A DNA stretch of 64,000 nucleotides from Owenia fusiformis (taxonomy: Eukaryota; Annelida; Polychaeta; Sabellida; Oweniidae), in NCBI GenBank assembly GCA_903813345.2, contig CAIIXF020000004.1, positions 26,229,985 to 26,293,984 of the forward strand, in the 5' to 3' direction. The notes beneath the pieces are model-generated. The model ran no database searches and was not told where the DNA came from. It saw nothing but the letters and a program-made list of their open reading frames with translations. Of this stretch, positions 34,214 to 49,200 are shown in pieces. The first letter of the stretch is position 1. Each line of letters starts with the position of its first letter. Both the position numbers and the translations under genes were made by a program.

Positions 34214-37200
34214 CTAAACTTCAAGGAAGTCCCGAGTCAATTTCATCTGGACCAATAATCTTCCAGGTTTATACTGTTTGGATTCGTCTCCTTTCCCGAG
34301 CATCGTCAAAGTTTGCGGTTTGTCGTCCTGAAATTTCGTGCTTGCCGCCATAATTCGGGCCTGTCCCATTAATTCGTCCTTTATTATGTTCCAATTCCAA
34401 ATCTGGAAAAGTCAATAAAATTTCAAAAATCATACCTTGATATAGCCGAGTACAGTAAAACATGTATAGTGGAACACAGAGGGGGAGAAACACCAGGGTT
34501 CAAAGATGACATACGCTTATAATGTAAATCTGTATTGAGATGATATCGTTGCTGATTGGTCAAAAGTCGACAAACAAATGACGTCATCATGGCGGTTTCA
34601 AAATTTTCGAAATACGCTTCGAATAATATTATGTTCATTTTTGGCGTGTTCACCAATATCATAGCTTCTCATTTCACATCAAGATAAAGAAAGGTGTACG
34701 GAATATGCCTATATCAATTAAAACATCCCATCGAAGTGTAGTATTTGATAACTAGCCGATGAAAATTCGAACGAACGAAGGTGGTAAGCAAGAGACGTAA
34801 TTATGTCTGTCATCTTTAAACTCTGGGGCTTTCCCTCCTCTTAGAGGAACACTTTTGATATCTCAAAATAGTGTTCATCTTTGAAAGTGTTCCACTTACA
34901 GAGATGCGTTTTCAGTTAATGAGTAGTAACATCATAGTTTTTGCAATAATATTATATAACTGAGTACATATATCTAAACCATGGACTTCTCTTGAAAGCC
35001 CATGTCTAAACCAAAGGCTTATCTCCATATAAAATCTTATTTCAAATACAGATATTTTGAATTTGTTATAATTAATAATAGGTTAGAATTTAATACAAAT
35101 ATTTCATTCTATTGAAGTGAATAGCTGTGCATCGTTCATAAAGCTTGCCCGTAGCCAGCTTTTACCAGGCGGGGGAGCTTTTTTCCAAGGGGGAGGGTTT
35201 TTTCACAATTTTGGCTAAAAATCATGCGAAAAATTCTAAGAATGGTGAAAAACTGCATGATTTTGAAAGAATTTCTGGCAAGGGGGGGAGCTTCCTCTCC
35301 CCCAGTTCCCCCTCTGGATAGGGGCCTGATATGCAATATTCCCTGAAATCCAGAGAACTTCTTTGAATTCTTTGAAAATAGAATGAGATTTCTCACTCTC
35401 AAGATCTTCACTGAAGTTGTTAATGAATGGAAATGGATATTTCCATAATTGTATTGTATATAAAATGTATAAAGCTACACAGGATGAAATGCCAGTCAGG
35501 GTATATGGTATAAAAGTATAATGGACGAAATGCCAGCCAGGGTATATGGTATAAAAGTATAATGGACGAAATGCCAGCCAGGGTATAAGGCTCAGATTAC
35601 CCTGGAAAAACTCAAGTATGAACTTACAGCAGGGGGAATTTGGAACTTTAATGTTAAGAGTGTGAGATCAGTTATTATTTTAAAGGGTACTGTAACTTAA
35701 TTTGTCCCTACCTCAAACACTACATCTGATAGTTTCTTCACATAGAATGTACAGCGTTCATTCCACTCTGGGTTTCTTGTATTTTCAATATATTCAGTTT
35801 GGTACTCTTCATCTCCTACACGGATCTTTACATACGGGTCTGCCCCTGGAATGCAACATGTAAACCCCTAAGATTTCAATATGTCACAAATCAACTGTAA
35901 AATTCCTTAAATTGTAAGACCATATTATGATAACATTAAATATTTAGAAACAAGTACTATATTGAAGAATGTTTAGAAACTCTCAGCTGTAATTTAAATA
36001 CATCATGTATCAATAGATGACCTTTGACTTTACCCTGCCTTCTGCCTATCACCAAAGATTTCAGTCTTTCAACAATTTAAATGATACAAGTCTTTCATTA
36101 AATATTCAAGTCATATAATCAAATAATCTTGGCCTCAAATCATGCCATATTTTGTCAGAAAATATCAATATTTACTGAGTAAAAAATTGCTTCAGCAGGT
36201 TTCTCCAAAATGAAGTAGAAATTGGAGTTGAAACAAATCATTGAAGAATTCTCAATTATATTTTGACCATTACCTCCTATTGCGTCCTGTTTCTCAAGCC
36301 CGTCTGCTTTGTAGATGGAAATTTGCAGTGCCATCTGTGGGCCTTTGCTACAACATCCAGATTTTTTTGGTGGCTCTTCCTCTATTAGTTCCCTTCAAAA
36401 ATAAATATGTTGTTTCTTAATCTCTTGAAATTTTTTTCTGACGAGACGAGAGAAATAGTTTATTCTATAACACTATTATATTTCATGTTCTTGCGATTTT
36501 GAAATTTTGCGACTATTAATTTTCGCTAGTTTTCAGTTTTTTGAAATTTAGCAGCTATTAATTTTCGCGGATTAGTGACTACTCAAAGTTTTCCCAGCTT
36601 CTTTTTTTAATTTCTTTGATTAAAATATTTTAAAAACTGAAATATATACAAGAAAACAGAACTTTCCTCCCTTTAAAGAGAGAATCAGAGGTAGCGAGCA
36701 GGCTAAACAAAACATTGTTTCAATTTTATGGTATACCATTCTTATTATTTGGGAGAATCTAAACATTTCTCACCCATTTTTTGACTTTGAATCATAAATA
36801 ACTTCACCAATGTATAACATATTGTGAATCTTTTGGGAGATGTTGTATTTGATATTGTAAGGAATAGATTGGTAGGTCAATATCCCAGATGTGAGTAGAA
36901 ATAATCTTGATTTATGTCATTAAAAATTCACAATTCAGGCAAACTGATGTCATGTTTGGAATCTACATCTAAAATTACATAAAAATGTGGTTTTGAAGAG
37001 TTTATCAACTTTGAAAAATTAATTTTCTTTGAAAATGTGACTTCTAGCTCGGGGAGATTCCCCATAGACCCCATGTTGTAAAACCACAAAAAGTGAAATA
37101 TCTTTTCTTGTGTTGGGCAGATATTTTCTTTTACTGGACATATTTTAATTTGTATAACTATCAGATATATAAGAGTAATATGAAAACTGAACCACTAAAA

Positions 37201-40200
37201 CCGATGCAAATTCAAGTTTCAGGGAATTTTGTAATACCCTGCCATGTTAATTCCCCCTGAATCAGCCACCTGGTGGCGAAAGTGGTAACTACCTACTCGC
37301 ATCTGAGTAATTATACAAGTTGCTTGTAATTTTGTCACCCCATATAGATCTGATTTTGCCTTTAATCCCCCAGTACTAGAATATATTCAACATTATTAAG
37401 TGAAATAAATTACCAGGAATTTCCTGACTATTATATTTTTACGCTCAGAATATCTTACCTCATTTTCGTTATATTATTTTTCAGTTTTTTGAAATTTTGT
37501 AGCTATTAATTTTCACGGATTAGTGACTACTCAAGAATATCTTACCTTACTTTTGGGTCTTTTTTACTGTACATTCTAAGCATGAATCGACCTTCAAATC
37601 CTGGATCAAAGGTTGATGGTACCAACAAGTAGCGTCCAGTGTTCAACTTACATCTTTGAAACACACTACGTGAATCTGTGTACGAACAAGATGCCACCTT
37701 TTCTATGACATCATGCATACGATATTCTCTGTTTAAGTCAGCCTGAAAAGTTTCAATTTCAATTTGTTTATTTCACAAAACACATACAATATACACATAC
37801 AATGAGTGGGTGACACAAGGGTTTGTGTATATTCCCAAGATGGAGTAAATTAAATACAAAGTATGTTGAAATGGAGGGGTGCATTTTCAATTCAATTTTT
37901 TTTATTTCACAAAACACATACAATATACACATACGCGTACAATGAGTGGGTGACACAAGGGTTTGTGTATATTCCCAAGATGGAGTAAATTTACAAAGTA
38001 TGTTAGAGTGGATGATTTAAAGTATACAATCAGGCATGAGCCAGGATTTGCCAAGGGGGGGTTCACTTTTTGAAAATTTCCAGGGGGGGTTCACTTTTGA
38101 CAATTTTGGTCCAAATATGGCCAAAATCACTTAAAATGTGCTCAAAATGGTGAAAAACTGCATGATTTTGAAAGAATTTTTGGCCGGGGGGGGGTCGCCC
38201 GAACCCTGCGAACCCCCCCTGACTACGGGCCTGATACATGTATCTAAATACACTCCCCTCATTAAGTGTGGAAACAAGAAGTTTTTATTGGATAGCATAG
38301 TGTTTGAATCTTTGTTCCTTAACCTCTTGATTCCCAGACTCTAAAATTGGTTGAAAACAGAGAAATTTTCATTTTTTGCTTTTGACAATTTACTACATTC
38401 ACATAATATAACAGGTGGTGTTTAATTTAGTGAAATTAGTTAGCAGAGATTTATTCACATTAGGGCAATTTCAATGAAAAAAATTGTCAAAGATTATTTC
38501 TTCACTCTGGGTAGTCAAGAGGTTAATATTGCAATATTCCCAATATCAAATCCCTCCTGGTAAATAACTACTGTTATACCATGGTCAGAGCAATATCAGA
38601 TATATAATAGCAAGTCCTATTGTATTGTTCTTGGCCACTTTGAATCTCTTAAAGGCACTTACCTTACATATAGCAAGTCCAATTGTATTGTTCTTGGCCC
38701 CTTTATGTCTCTTAAAGGCACTTACCTTACATATAGCAAGTCCTATTGTATTGTTCTTGGCCCCTTTATACCTCTTAAAGGCACTTGCCTTACATATAGC
38801 AAGTCCAATTGTATTGTTCTTGGCCACTTTGTATCTCTTAAAGGTACTTACCTTACATATAGCAAGTTATATTGTATTGTTCTTGGCTCCTTTGTATCTC
38901 TTAAAGGCACTTGCCTTACATATAGCAAGTCCAATTGTATTGTTCTTGGCTACTTTGTATCTCTTAAAGGCACTTACCTTACATATAGCAAGTCCAATTG
39001 TATTGTTCTTAGCCCCTTAATGTCTCTTAAAGGCACTTACCTTACATATAACAAGTCCTATTGTATTTTTCTTGGCCACTTTATGTCTCTTAAAGGCACT
39101 TACCTTACATATGGCAATCCTATTGTATTGTGCTAGACCACTTTATGTCTCTTAAAGGCACTTACCTTACATATACCAAGTCCTATTGTATTGTTCTTGG
39201 CTCCTTTGTATCTCTTAAAGGCACTTGCCTTACATATACCAAGTCCAATTGTATTGTTCTTGGCCCCTTTATGTCTCTTAAAGGCACTTACCTTACATAT
39301 AGCAAGTCCAATTGTATTGTTCTTGGCCCCTTTATCTTTCTGATCTCTTGTATCTTCTTGCTCCATACTGATCATTACGGTCTTTTCCTTTCCTTTGATC
39401 TCAAACAAGTACTGAAAAGCAAAATAATATGTGACATCATAATCTTTTATTTATGTTTATTTTACCAATTTTCAAAGAGCGCAATCATTTTTTACCCGGC
39501 TCAATGATTTGTAGAATCTTTAAATTTTTGATCAGTTTTGAAAGAATTCCCTATGTAATTTGCAAGATTTCTTGAAGTATAATAAATAACCAGTCCAACC
39601 ACTGTTTCATGGATTCACTCCAGAATCCTCAAAAATATTTCAATTTGCCTTTTTGTTGACTTATTTATTAGATCTGAACAGGAACTTTTTAAAAACAATT
39701 TGTGTTTTTCAGTACCTTAATTATTGTCTTTTTTCCTTGGAAAATATTTTTCCATAAACAATCTGGATACTTTTTCAACAGAGTTATATGAATGCAAATA
39801 TGCTAAGGATGATATCACAGATGCAATTTACACAGAGACTATACTGTCATTGGGGTAATTTGGCGCCCGCTTTAATTTGGGGAATTTTGTGAAATAGAAA
39901 AAAAGGGTCAATTTACATTTACATTCTAAATTGGCTCTGGGGAATCTCTTCAATCATAAATTACTTGATGTAATTGTTGATTTCAAATTACTGAGATGCG
40001 AGTAGGTAGTTACCAGTTTTGCCATCAGATGGCTAATTTGGGGGAAATAACATGGCAGGGCATTACAAAAGTTCCCTGTTCATCAGTTTTAGTGCAGACC
40101 TCCTAGACTTCCAACAACGCAAACGTCAGTTCTGACATCACGAACTACGTTCCTTGGACTCGAACCACGTTTTTCACATCACGAATGCAAAATCTTTAAC

Positions 40201-43200
40201 GGGACACCACCATTTCCTTGTTCCTGAACATATTTCTACACTTGCGCACAGAGATCCTTAACCGCTTACAATTTGTACATTATGGTGGTGCACAGTTAAA
40301 GATTTTGCGCTCACGATGTGAGAATCGTGATTCGAGTGCAAGGAACATAGTTCCCAAGGTCGAGAACTGAACTAAAAACAACTCACGGTCCTTTCTAAAC
40401 TCCTCTAACTAAGGTACAAAAAATGAAAATTTAAACATTGAATTTATATGCTATCAGATGAAAATTTCCCTTTGCCAAATTTATGGAGGGGAGTGTAGGT
40501 GCAGACATATTTACCTGTGGATTCCGCAAAAATGACTCTGTATTATTTGCGCATCCTCCGCATCTGTCTGGTTTTTTCCACTCTCCAATACTAGCATCCC
40601 CCTTCCAGGTCTCTTGCATGGAGAAGAAGCTTGTATTTATCAGGTGACAGATGTCAATCCTCGTAAAATTCTTTAGAAAGTCATCGAAGGACATCCTACA
40701 AAAATGAAATTTAATAAAAATAAGTAAATACAAGACTTGAACCAAATCTTCCAAGGTTCAGTGACAAATATCAATCCTTGTAAAGTTCTTCAGATAGTCA
40801 ATGAAAGACATCTTACAAAAATGAAATTTAATAAAAATAAGTAAATACAAGACTTGAACCAAATCTTCCAAGGTTCAGTGACAAATATCAATCCTTGTAA
40901 AGTTCTTCAGATAGTCAATGAAAGGCATTCTACAAGAATAAAATCAGAAAAATATAAGTATTATTCATTAGACTTGAGCTAAATCTTCTAAGAATATTAT
41001 TCAGTGACAAATGTCAATCCTTGTGAAGTTTTAATGGTGTATAAATCACAAAATTCCAACTGTCCCACAATTTGTGTATCTGTCATGCAGTTCCTGAAGT
41101 AATTGAAGTCACACCCAAAGAATATGTCACACAAACATACATTTTTCTGATTATTTTTCAGGAGAAGAACATCAAAAAACGAATGCAGTTTGTTCAAAAT
41201 TTTCACATGAACTCACGCCCAGTGATTGTGAAAATGGGATGGAGGGGGGGAGCAGGCAATTTCCGCTAGAAAATTCAACAAATCTGGTAAAATTATTTTT
41301 TAATCGAAAATAATTAAAATGGGACGGAGGGGGGGAGGGGACGGAGGGGGGGAGTAATAATTCTATAAAGTGAAACAACTTCACACGAATTCTTGTATTT
41401 GAAAAATGAACTCATTAACTTAGTAAGAAACTGGATGATATACCCCTGGAGACTGAAAAATGGGGACATTTGGAGTAAAAGGACTTAAAGTCGCGAAACA
41501 TCTCTAATCATGTCTTATATACATATTGCTCCCCCCCTCCGTCCCCTCCCCCTCCGTCCCAAATTCATTATTTTCGATTATTTTTTATTTCACATATGAA
41601 AACTTATTTTATAAATTCAGCAATGACATTAATTTAGTTATGATAACATCACTTACAAGTATTTATTACAGGTCGTCCAGACCATTGTTGCTTGATTTAT
41701 AGCAAAAACGTTGATTTGTGCCTGTTGATGGCCTTGCGCCTTTTTTAATAGATTTCATACCTTAGATGCGTATCGTTTCAGAAAAAATCCCAGAAAACCT
41801 AACATATTCTACCATACCGTGCGCCTATCCATTTAGCAATTCAATAGTAAACTTTTTCTTGAAAAAATAAATCTTCCAGATTTGTTGAATTTCCTAGCAG
41901 AAATTGCCTGCTCCCCCCCTCCGTCCCATATTCACGATCACCAGGCGTGGAACTGCATATAATTGTCACATATTTGCTTCGAATTTTCTTGTTCCCCATT
42001 TTAAAGGGTGACGCATATCGTTTAGCAAATCGAACGCTCGTTTCTGGTGTTGCTCACCGTTTAGTATAAAAGGCCCGATCCCGGAATAATACTCAAGGGT
42101 TCACAGGTTCGAGGTCGTTGTGTCAACACCTCTAACTGTTATATAGCATAAGTATATTATAGATCGTCACACATTTATAAAAGGGTGCTTTTTATTTTGA
42201 CAAATCAATTCCACATTTATGGGTGAAGTTTCAGGATCTTCTATTTGTGTATAATAAGGAAAAATTGGCATCTAAATTTCCCCATAACGTAATAGCACAC
42301 AGCTTGGCATATGAAATATCCTACAAATGAAACAAAGCAAGACAACCCGGTTTCTAATACAAGAATTTATATTGGCTGTTGTACATGTATTATTTGAACG
42401 CAATCACTCTTTGGATAACGTTTTCAAAATCATTATAAACGGATTACTTTATCTCAAAGACAATTTCAATAAACTGGATTTTACAGAACTCCCCTTATTT
42501 CTTAAAAATGGACTGATCCAGTTGATTCGCCTGGAGCCGCCATATTGTTTTTATACGGGATGCTAATCGGAACCCTTTAATACATATTTTGTGTAAATAG
42601 AACAAAAGTTGTCATATTTAGACCCATTTTAGTGAGAAATTGAGTGTCTGATATACCTGTCAGTGAGTGTTCAAGGGGTTAAAAGTCCCTCGTGGCATTC
42701 AAGGGGTTAAGCATTTTGTTTGCATGAATGAACAAAGCTCTTAAAGATATCAATTCATTATTTTAAATAAGGTCATGTAAAACATGGGGAAAGGTTTTAG
42801 AATTGAAAACCAGCAAGGAATCTGAATATTAAGGCTGGTACACTTTAATTCTCTGTTTACTACTGTCACAACAAATGGTGAAAAGTACATACTGTACTCC
42901 CGATTATTTCACGAATTTTGAGAATACACATATTACGCAGCTATTAAATTTCATGGATTTCACAAGTTAAAATCTCAATATTCTCAGAATCCTCAAGCTC
43001 TGTAAATAAAGTAACCTCGTGTACAGGAAGTACACCTACCTACAGTAATGTAGTAATTAGACACAAGACACGTTTTAAATGTGTTTGATCAATTGACAAT
43101 GGTATCAAAAGTCACGTGATCACTGTTAATCCAGATGATGATTGTTGCATTCGCGAATACAAGATGAGACTGGTTTTAAATAAAAAACAAATAGGAACCA

Positions 43201-46200
43201 AAGTATCTGTTCAAGTGGGAAATGTTATATTAATTGGGACTGGTCACCATAAAAAGAAAGATATGTAAATATGTGAAATTGACCCTGTTACACAAGTTAG
43301 TGAATATTCATGATGAGTAAATGTTATATTAATTTGACTGTACTCCCGGTATATTTCACGCTCTTTGCGAGTTTTGGAAAATTCACAAAATATAATAGCC
43401 GTGAAACTCAAATAGTTCTTATTCCTGAAATATAATAGTCAGTGCTTCCAACGATTTAAGACAGCAATATTTACACATAAACAATTGGAACAGGTATGAA
43501 GAACAATCCACTAGAGAAAATTAGTGAACTGCAATCTATACGAGTCCTGGCTCACATTAATGCAAAAATTACACGGTTTCTTTCAAGCACACTGAGACAG
43601 TGAAACATACGTGACACAATTAATGTTCACTGGCCTTACATTGCAATAAAACACAATTCACTCAGCCTTGACAAATTTGAAACTACAGTAGTAGGATTAT
43701 AACACACATTATCTGGAGTATATCAGTTGAACGAAGTAGACAAACTGCAACCAGGCGCGGGGTGACCCTGGCTCTTATTGGTTAAAATTGATTACAATGT
43801 AGCTCAGTTGAACCAAATGGGCAAACTGCAACCAGGCGCGGGGTGACCCTGGCTCTTATTGATTTAAATTGATTCCAATGTAGCTAATTATTTGTAGTAA
43901 CAATATAATAATATGAGTTGGTTCCATTGACCTCAGGAGTCTGGTTGCAGTTTCCACGACCCTGTTAAAAAGTGTTACTTCGGAACATTACGAGAAACAT
44001 TTCTGAGCTCTATAGTTGATATGCGAATAGACATGGCCCGAAAATGTATGAATCAAAATATTGCCAAGATAATTGTTTTGGTGGTTGCTATGACAATAAT
44101 AGTATTGCAGATGAAATCAAAAGGTAATTGCTGATTTGTTCTAGTTAAAAATAAGCGTTCATCAGAGTAAAGTATTATTCAGAGCAAAATACAAACATAA
44201 TTGTTAAAAATCGATTTACCTTATTTACATGTATCAACAATAAAACCTTAAAAATAAAGCAATCAAAAGATAACAGTACTTTATTTTCATATTATCAAAG
44301 TGTTGTCTCTAAATTTTGAATCGTATTACTTAGTATTTCAAAGTGGTCAATCAATTGCTTATTTTAGCAAAAAAGACCCACAACTACATGTACAGTCTGT
44401 TACACTGCTTCTAAGGCAAGCAGTTGAACCTGAAAAATAAGAACATTGTGCCATAATATATAGAAAAATAAATTCATATTGCACACAAATGACATTTGTA
44501 TATTTCAGATTATTTAGTGTTTATAGTGCAATAAGCCTGTGCCCTCTTGTAATTTGAGGTCTGTCCGCCATGTTATTTTTTGAGAATTAACATGGTAGAG
44601 AACTGAGAGAAGTATCAAAATAAAAGAGGTTACAGACTTTATGAGCCAACTTACAAGCAATCCAACATATACAAATGTCATTCATGTGCAATATGAATAT
44701 TTTTTTCTTTATATATTATTGCACAATATTATTTAGATTTCTTATACTTTCAGGTTTAACTGCTTGCCTTTGAAGCAGTGTAACAGACTGTATACCTTGT
44801 GATTTCAGCTGTACTACAGGTACATCAATCAGAAAAGCTAGATGAGGACATTTTGAAATATCGTACTAATCCTAATTGTACACTGCTCGGCTGTGATGCA
44901 ATTCAACAGAAAATTCAGGCAGTAACGTGGAAAAATCTTGACGAGCATATACAAATTCTTTGGGAGCAGCAGCTATGTCACAAAAGGATAAAGCATCCTG
45001 GTGATTTGATTGGTCAACGTTCACATGCCTTTGATGGTCATTCAAAGTCTCCGACCAATCATATATCAACAATAAATCTTGTGAAATTCATCAGCAAAGG
45101 ATACCCATTGGCTATTACCAAATATGGTATTGATTTAGGAGCATCGGGTGAATCTGATGTTACAGAATTGCTTCAAGCTGGTTGGAAAGGTTTTAAAACA
45201 GATGGCCGCCTAAAAAAGACTAATTCAAGTGAATGGCTGAATGAGACAACTGACATAGTAACTCCTAAAAATGTCCAACGTATTTGTGAAACATACGGAA
45301 TCCCCAAGAATGTAGGTGTGCTGAAGATTGATATCGATTCATACGACTGGGATGTTGTGAAAGCTTTCCTCGAGGCTGGAGTCAGTGCTGACATCTATAG
45401 TATGGAATATAATCCTGTTTTTCCCCCAGGTGTTCACTATCACACGAACTACACGGCTGACTTCAAGTGGACATTGCTCTCAAGCCGACCAAAGGAAAAT
45501 CAAATATTATATGGGGCATCGTTGCGTGCTTGGTATGATCTACTTACACCCAATGGCTACACCCTTATCGATGCTGATTGGTACAACACACTGTTTGTGA
45601 AGGATCAATACGTTGATGTTTTTGGACCAATACCAACAGATGTAGCCACTGTCTGGCAGAATGGATGGTTCGAGCGACCTGGGAGACATACACAAAAGGA
45701 CTTGGTTTCCAAGTACTGGCTTAACTATCCCAGACAAGAAGTGTGGGCAACTATGGAAACTACACAAGTTATGAAAGAACTACAAAAACTTATTAACAAA
45801 TAAAAGCATGTTGACTGTTTACGGAATACAATTAGGACAACAACTGAAGATATTTCTACATCTACATGTAAGGCTATACATATAAAATCTCTGGAAAAAT
45901 CATCAATGAATCTTTGAACATGCAGAAATTTTTTTTATGTCATTTCCTTGAATAAAAAAAATCACTGATAATTAATGAATTAGAAAATGTTTTTCACATT
46001 TTTTGTTGATTTTACCTGTTAATGGCAGTTAAAATTCAAAATATTTTGATTAAGGCCAGTGCACTTTGGATTTTTTTGCAATTTTGAAAAGTAAACCACT
46101 GAATATTCTAGCTATTAAACATTCTGAAGAATTAACAAGCCTCAATTAATAATCTAGGTACATTAATGCATCTTTTGTGCAAGAATGAAGGATGTAGATG

Positions 46201-49200
46201 ATGTGTGGAATGAGTTATGTTTATCTGAAAATAGCACATGGTCATGAAATTTCATAAAAAAGTGCACCCTGACCTTAATGGTTGAATAACTATATAACTA
46301 TAATAGTGTAAGTGATTTGATAAAAATTGGGAATGAATTGCATAGGTGTGCTATGGTGCTGACATTGTTTCTCAGGCCTGTAGCCAGAATTTTTGACAAC
46401 TTTGGCCCAAAAATGGCCAAAATGATTTAAAAAGTAAATGTACTCAGAATGGTGAAAAATTATATAACTCTGAAAAAACATTTGGCCAAAACCCAAATTT
46501 ACCCGAAAGGATCTTGCATTTACAACAAATCACCAAACAGACCATGTTAGATTTTAGAAATATTTTCCCAAAAGAACCAAGTGCAATTGTCACATATCTC
46601 AAAAGAGACCATGTTTAATTAGAGCCTGTATTTGACTTTTGTTTTAACTTCATGTCTAAATCTTTCTAGATCTCACTATTACACGTAAAATTAATACAGG
46701 GTGGCCTTAAAGTAGGTTTCCAATTTACAGAAATAGATTGTTAAATAACTGTAAACTTTCTTTTGGATCACCCAGTCCCTATATACTCCAAATATCTCTT
46801 GAAAGTAAAAGTACAATGATTGGTAAATTAGGGACATAATGTGAACCATTGGACAAAGGAATACCTGCCCAAAGACATGGATGGGGGAAAATGCAGTGCC
46901 AAAATGGGCAACGTCTTTTATATTTGGGGAAAATACAGTGCCAAAATGGGCCAGGTCCTTTATAGCTGGGGAAGATACAGTGCCAAACTGGGCCAGGTCC
47001 TTTATAGTTGGGGAAAATACAGTGCCAAACTGGGCCAGGTCCTTTATAGCTGGGGAAAATACAGTGCCAAACTGGGCCAGGTCCTTTATCGTTGGGGAAA
47101 ATACAGTACCAAATTGGGCCAGGTCCTTTATAGTTCAATAGCACTTACCAGAACTCTCCATTGTCGCCAAATGATAGATCTAGTTTTGTCTTTTCACCTT
47201 CTCCGATCTGGTTCCACTCTTCAGAACTGAAATAAATTTACAAAGATGTACAGGGTGTCCAAAACGTCTGTGTAGTATAAAGAGACTTAATGAACACCTT
47301 GTAATTAAGAGCTGGAATAAATTTACAATGATGTACAGGGTATCCATTAAGTCTGTAAAGTATAAAGAGACTTTGTGAACAACTTGTAATTAAGAGCTGG
47401 AATAAATTTACAATGATGAAGAGTGTATCCATTAGTCTCTACAATTAAATAAAAGTCAATGTAAGGAACTTTATTGACACCCTGTATAACACTTATGTCA
47501 CAAAAATGGTGGCGATAAAAAACAATAACAAAATAAAGTACTTATAAAATATTTTTATAGAAAACTTGACCTACCCATCACTCCAAGGACCATTCCATTC
47601 TTTCTCTCCCCAAGGGTTGCGGCAACGAATCATTAAAAGTTTCTCCGATTTGAAAAATGCCACAAATCCCTTTCCCAGTTTTAATGTCCTAACAGCAGTG
47701 ATACTGTAAGCGTGACCCTTGACTAAACCAGTGTCTAGTTTCGCCTCAATTTCTCCAGCACCCGCCTGCAAAATAATGAATTTATTTCCATTTAATTCAT
47801 TTTTATTTGGTGAATGGTGGTAAAATTATAAGGCATGAACACGCAAAATGTCACCACCTGCCATTTGTTACATACACCATGTGACAAATGCCAAACACCA
47901 ATCAAGGTGCACATAAAAGTTGGAGACTATAGCAATTATGTCATCACTTGTGGTGGTGACATAAAAACAGGTATTTTACTTCTGAAATGGACCAGTTGAT
48001 TACTAGGTATATGGAAATAACATGGCAATGGCAACCATAATGCCATTTTGACCAGCTGATCTCAGAACCTTAGCTCAACCCCTGATTGGAAATTGAATTC
48101 TACCTTATAATGGTAATTTTGTAGATATACTGTGGCTGTAAATGCATAAACCGATTGAAATAATCAAAGAGGGGTGGAATTTTTGGCCCACCCTGTACAT
48201 ATATGTAACATTGATTTTAAGGATAAAAAATTGTATAAAAAACTCACTGCAATAGATGCGCTAACGAGAGAATTATTCTCCATAGCCTCGTCTAAGTTAT
48301 CAAACAGTTCTTGTTTTTTCTTGTCATTTTCGGTCCATTCTTCAAGCTCGACCAGCTCTCCAACCCCACCTGTCATATCCACTAAAGCATCTCTTGCTCT
48401 ACCCCCTGAGAGCGCCTCATAGCTACCAAACAATCTAGAAATAAAAAATAGAAAAAATAATATAAATTTTCAAGGATAATAACTACCAAACAATCTAGAA
48501 ATAAAAAAATAAATAAAAATGCATTATGTAAATGCTCAAAGATAATAAAAATATCAATCAAACAATCGAACAATTATGAGTGGGGACATTTTTTCAAAAT
48601 GTTGAACCTATTAACTCAAAAGAGGATCTTTTTCTGATTTTTATTGTCTGAAATATTATTCAACAAGGGGTTTAAAGCTCCCTTCAAAAGTAAAATGGTA
48701 TTGAAAGTCCAGCTTTGAAGATATCAATTTTTGATGTTCAAAACAATGCTGAAAACAAAGGATAGCACGAGTTTTCCCTATGGGAAAATAGCATGGGATA
48801 TGTGGTTTTAATAACCTTTGCATTTAAATAGCCCTCCCTTTTTCAGAAGTTGTTAATATATTGTAGAAGAAAATTTTGATATATTTAGATTTAGAATATA
48901 AGCCTAATATTTTTAAATAGTGAGAAAGTAAAATTATGAACATTTATAAACTGATATATTACATACATGTATCTTTATAATTAAGTTCACTTGCTTTTAA
49001 ACTATAAAAATTACATTTTACTCTAAAATCAACAAACACAGGACTGAGGCAAATCCATTTTAAATAATTGTGTCAATATTTATGTGCACCCTGTAGAGCA
49101 AATATTTAAATAATCAGTATCCAAATCACTGGGTTGAAAAATTATATAAATGTCCATTTATAGTTCACTGAACCAGTGGACAGTGTTAAGGTCCAGAGAA

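Noticed and set aside
38585-39507. Long plus-strand ORFs ([15 protein letters not shown]-type repeats)
   Set aside because: These are antisense readings of the 63-bp array; the meaningful frame is the minus-strand calpain one.
46779-47230. Overlapping ORFs of up to 129 aa on both strands
   Set aside because: They are translations of a 42-bp (14-codon) tandem repeat in a calpain intron.
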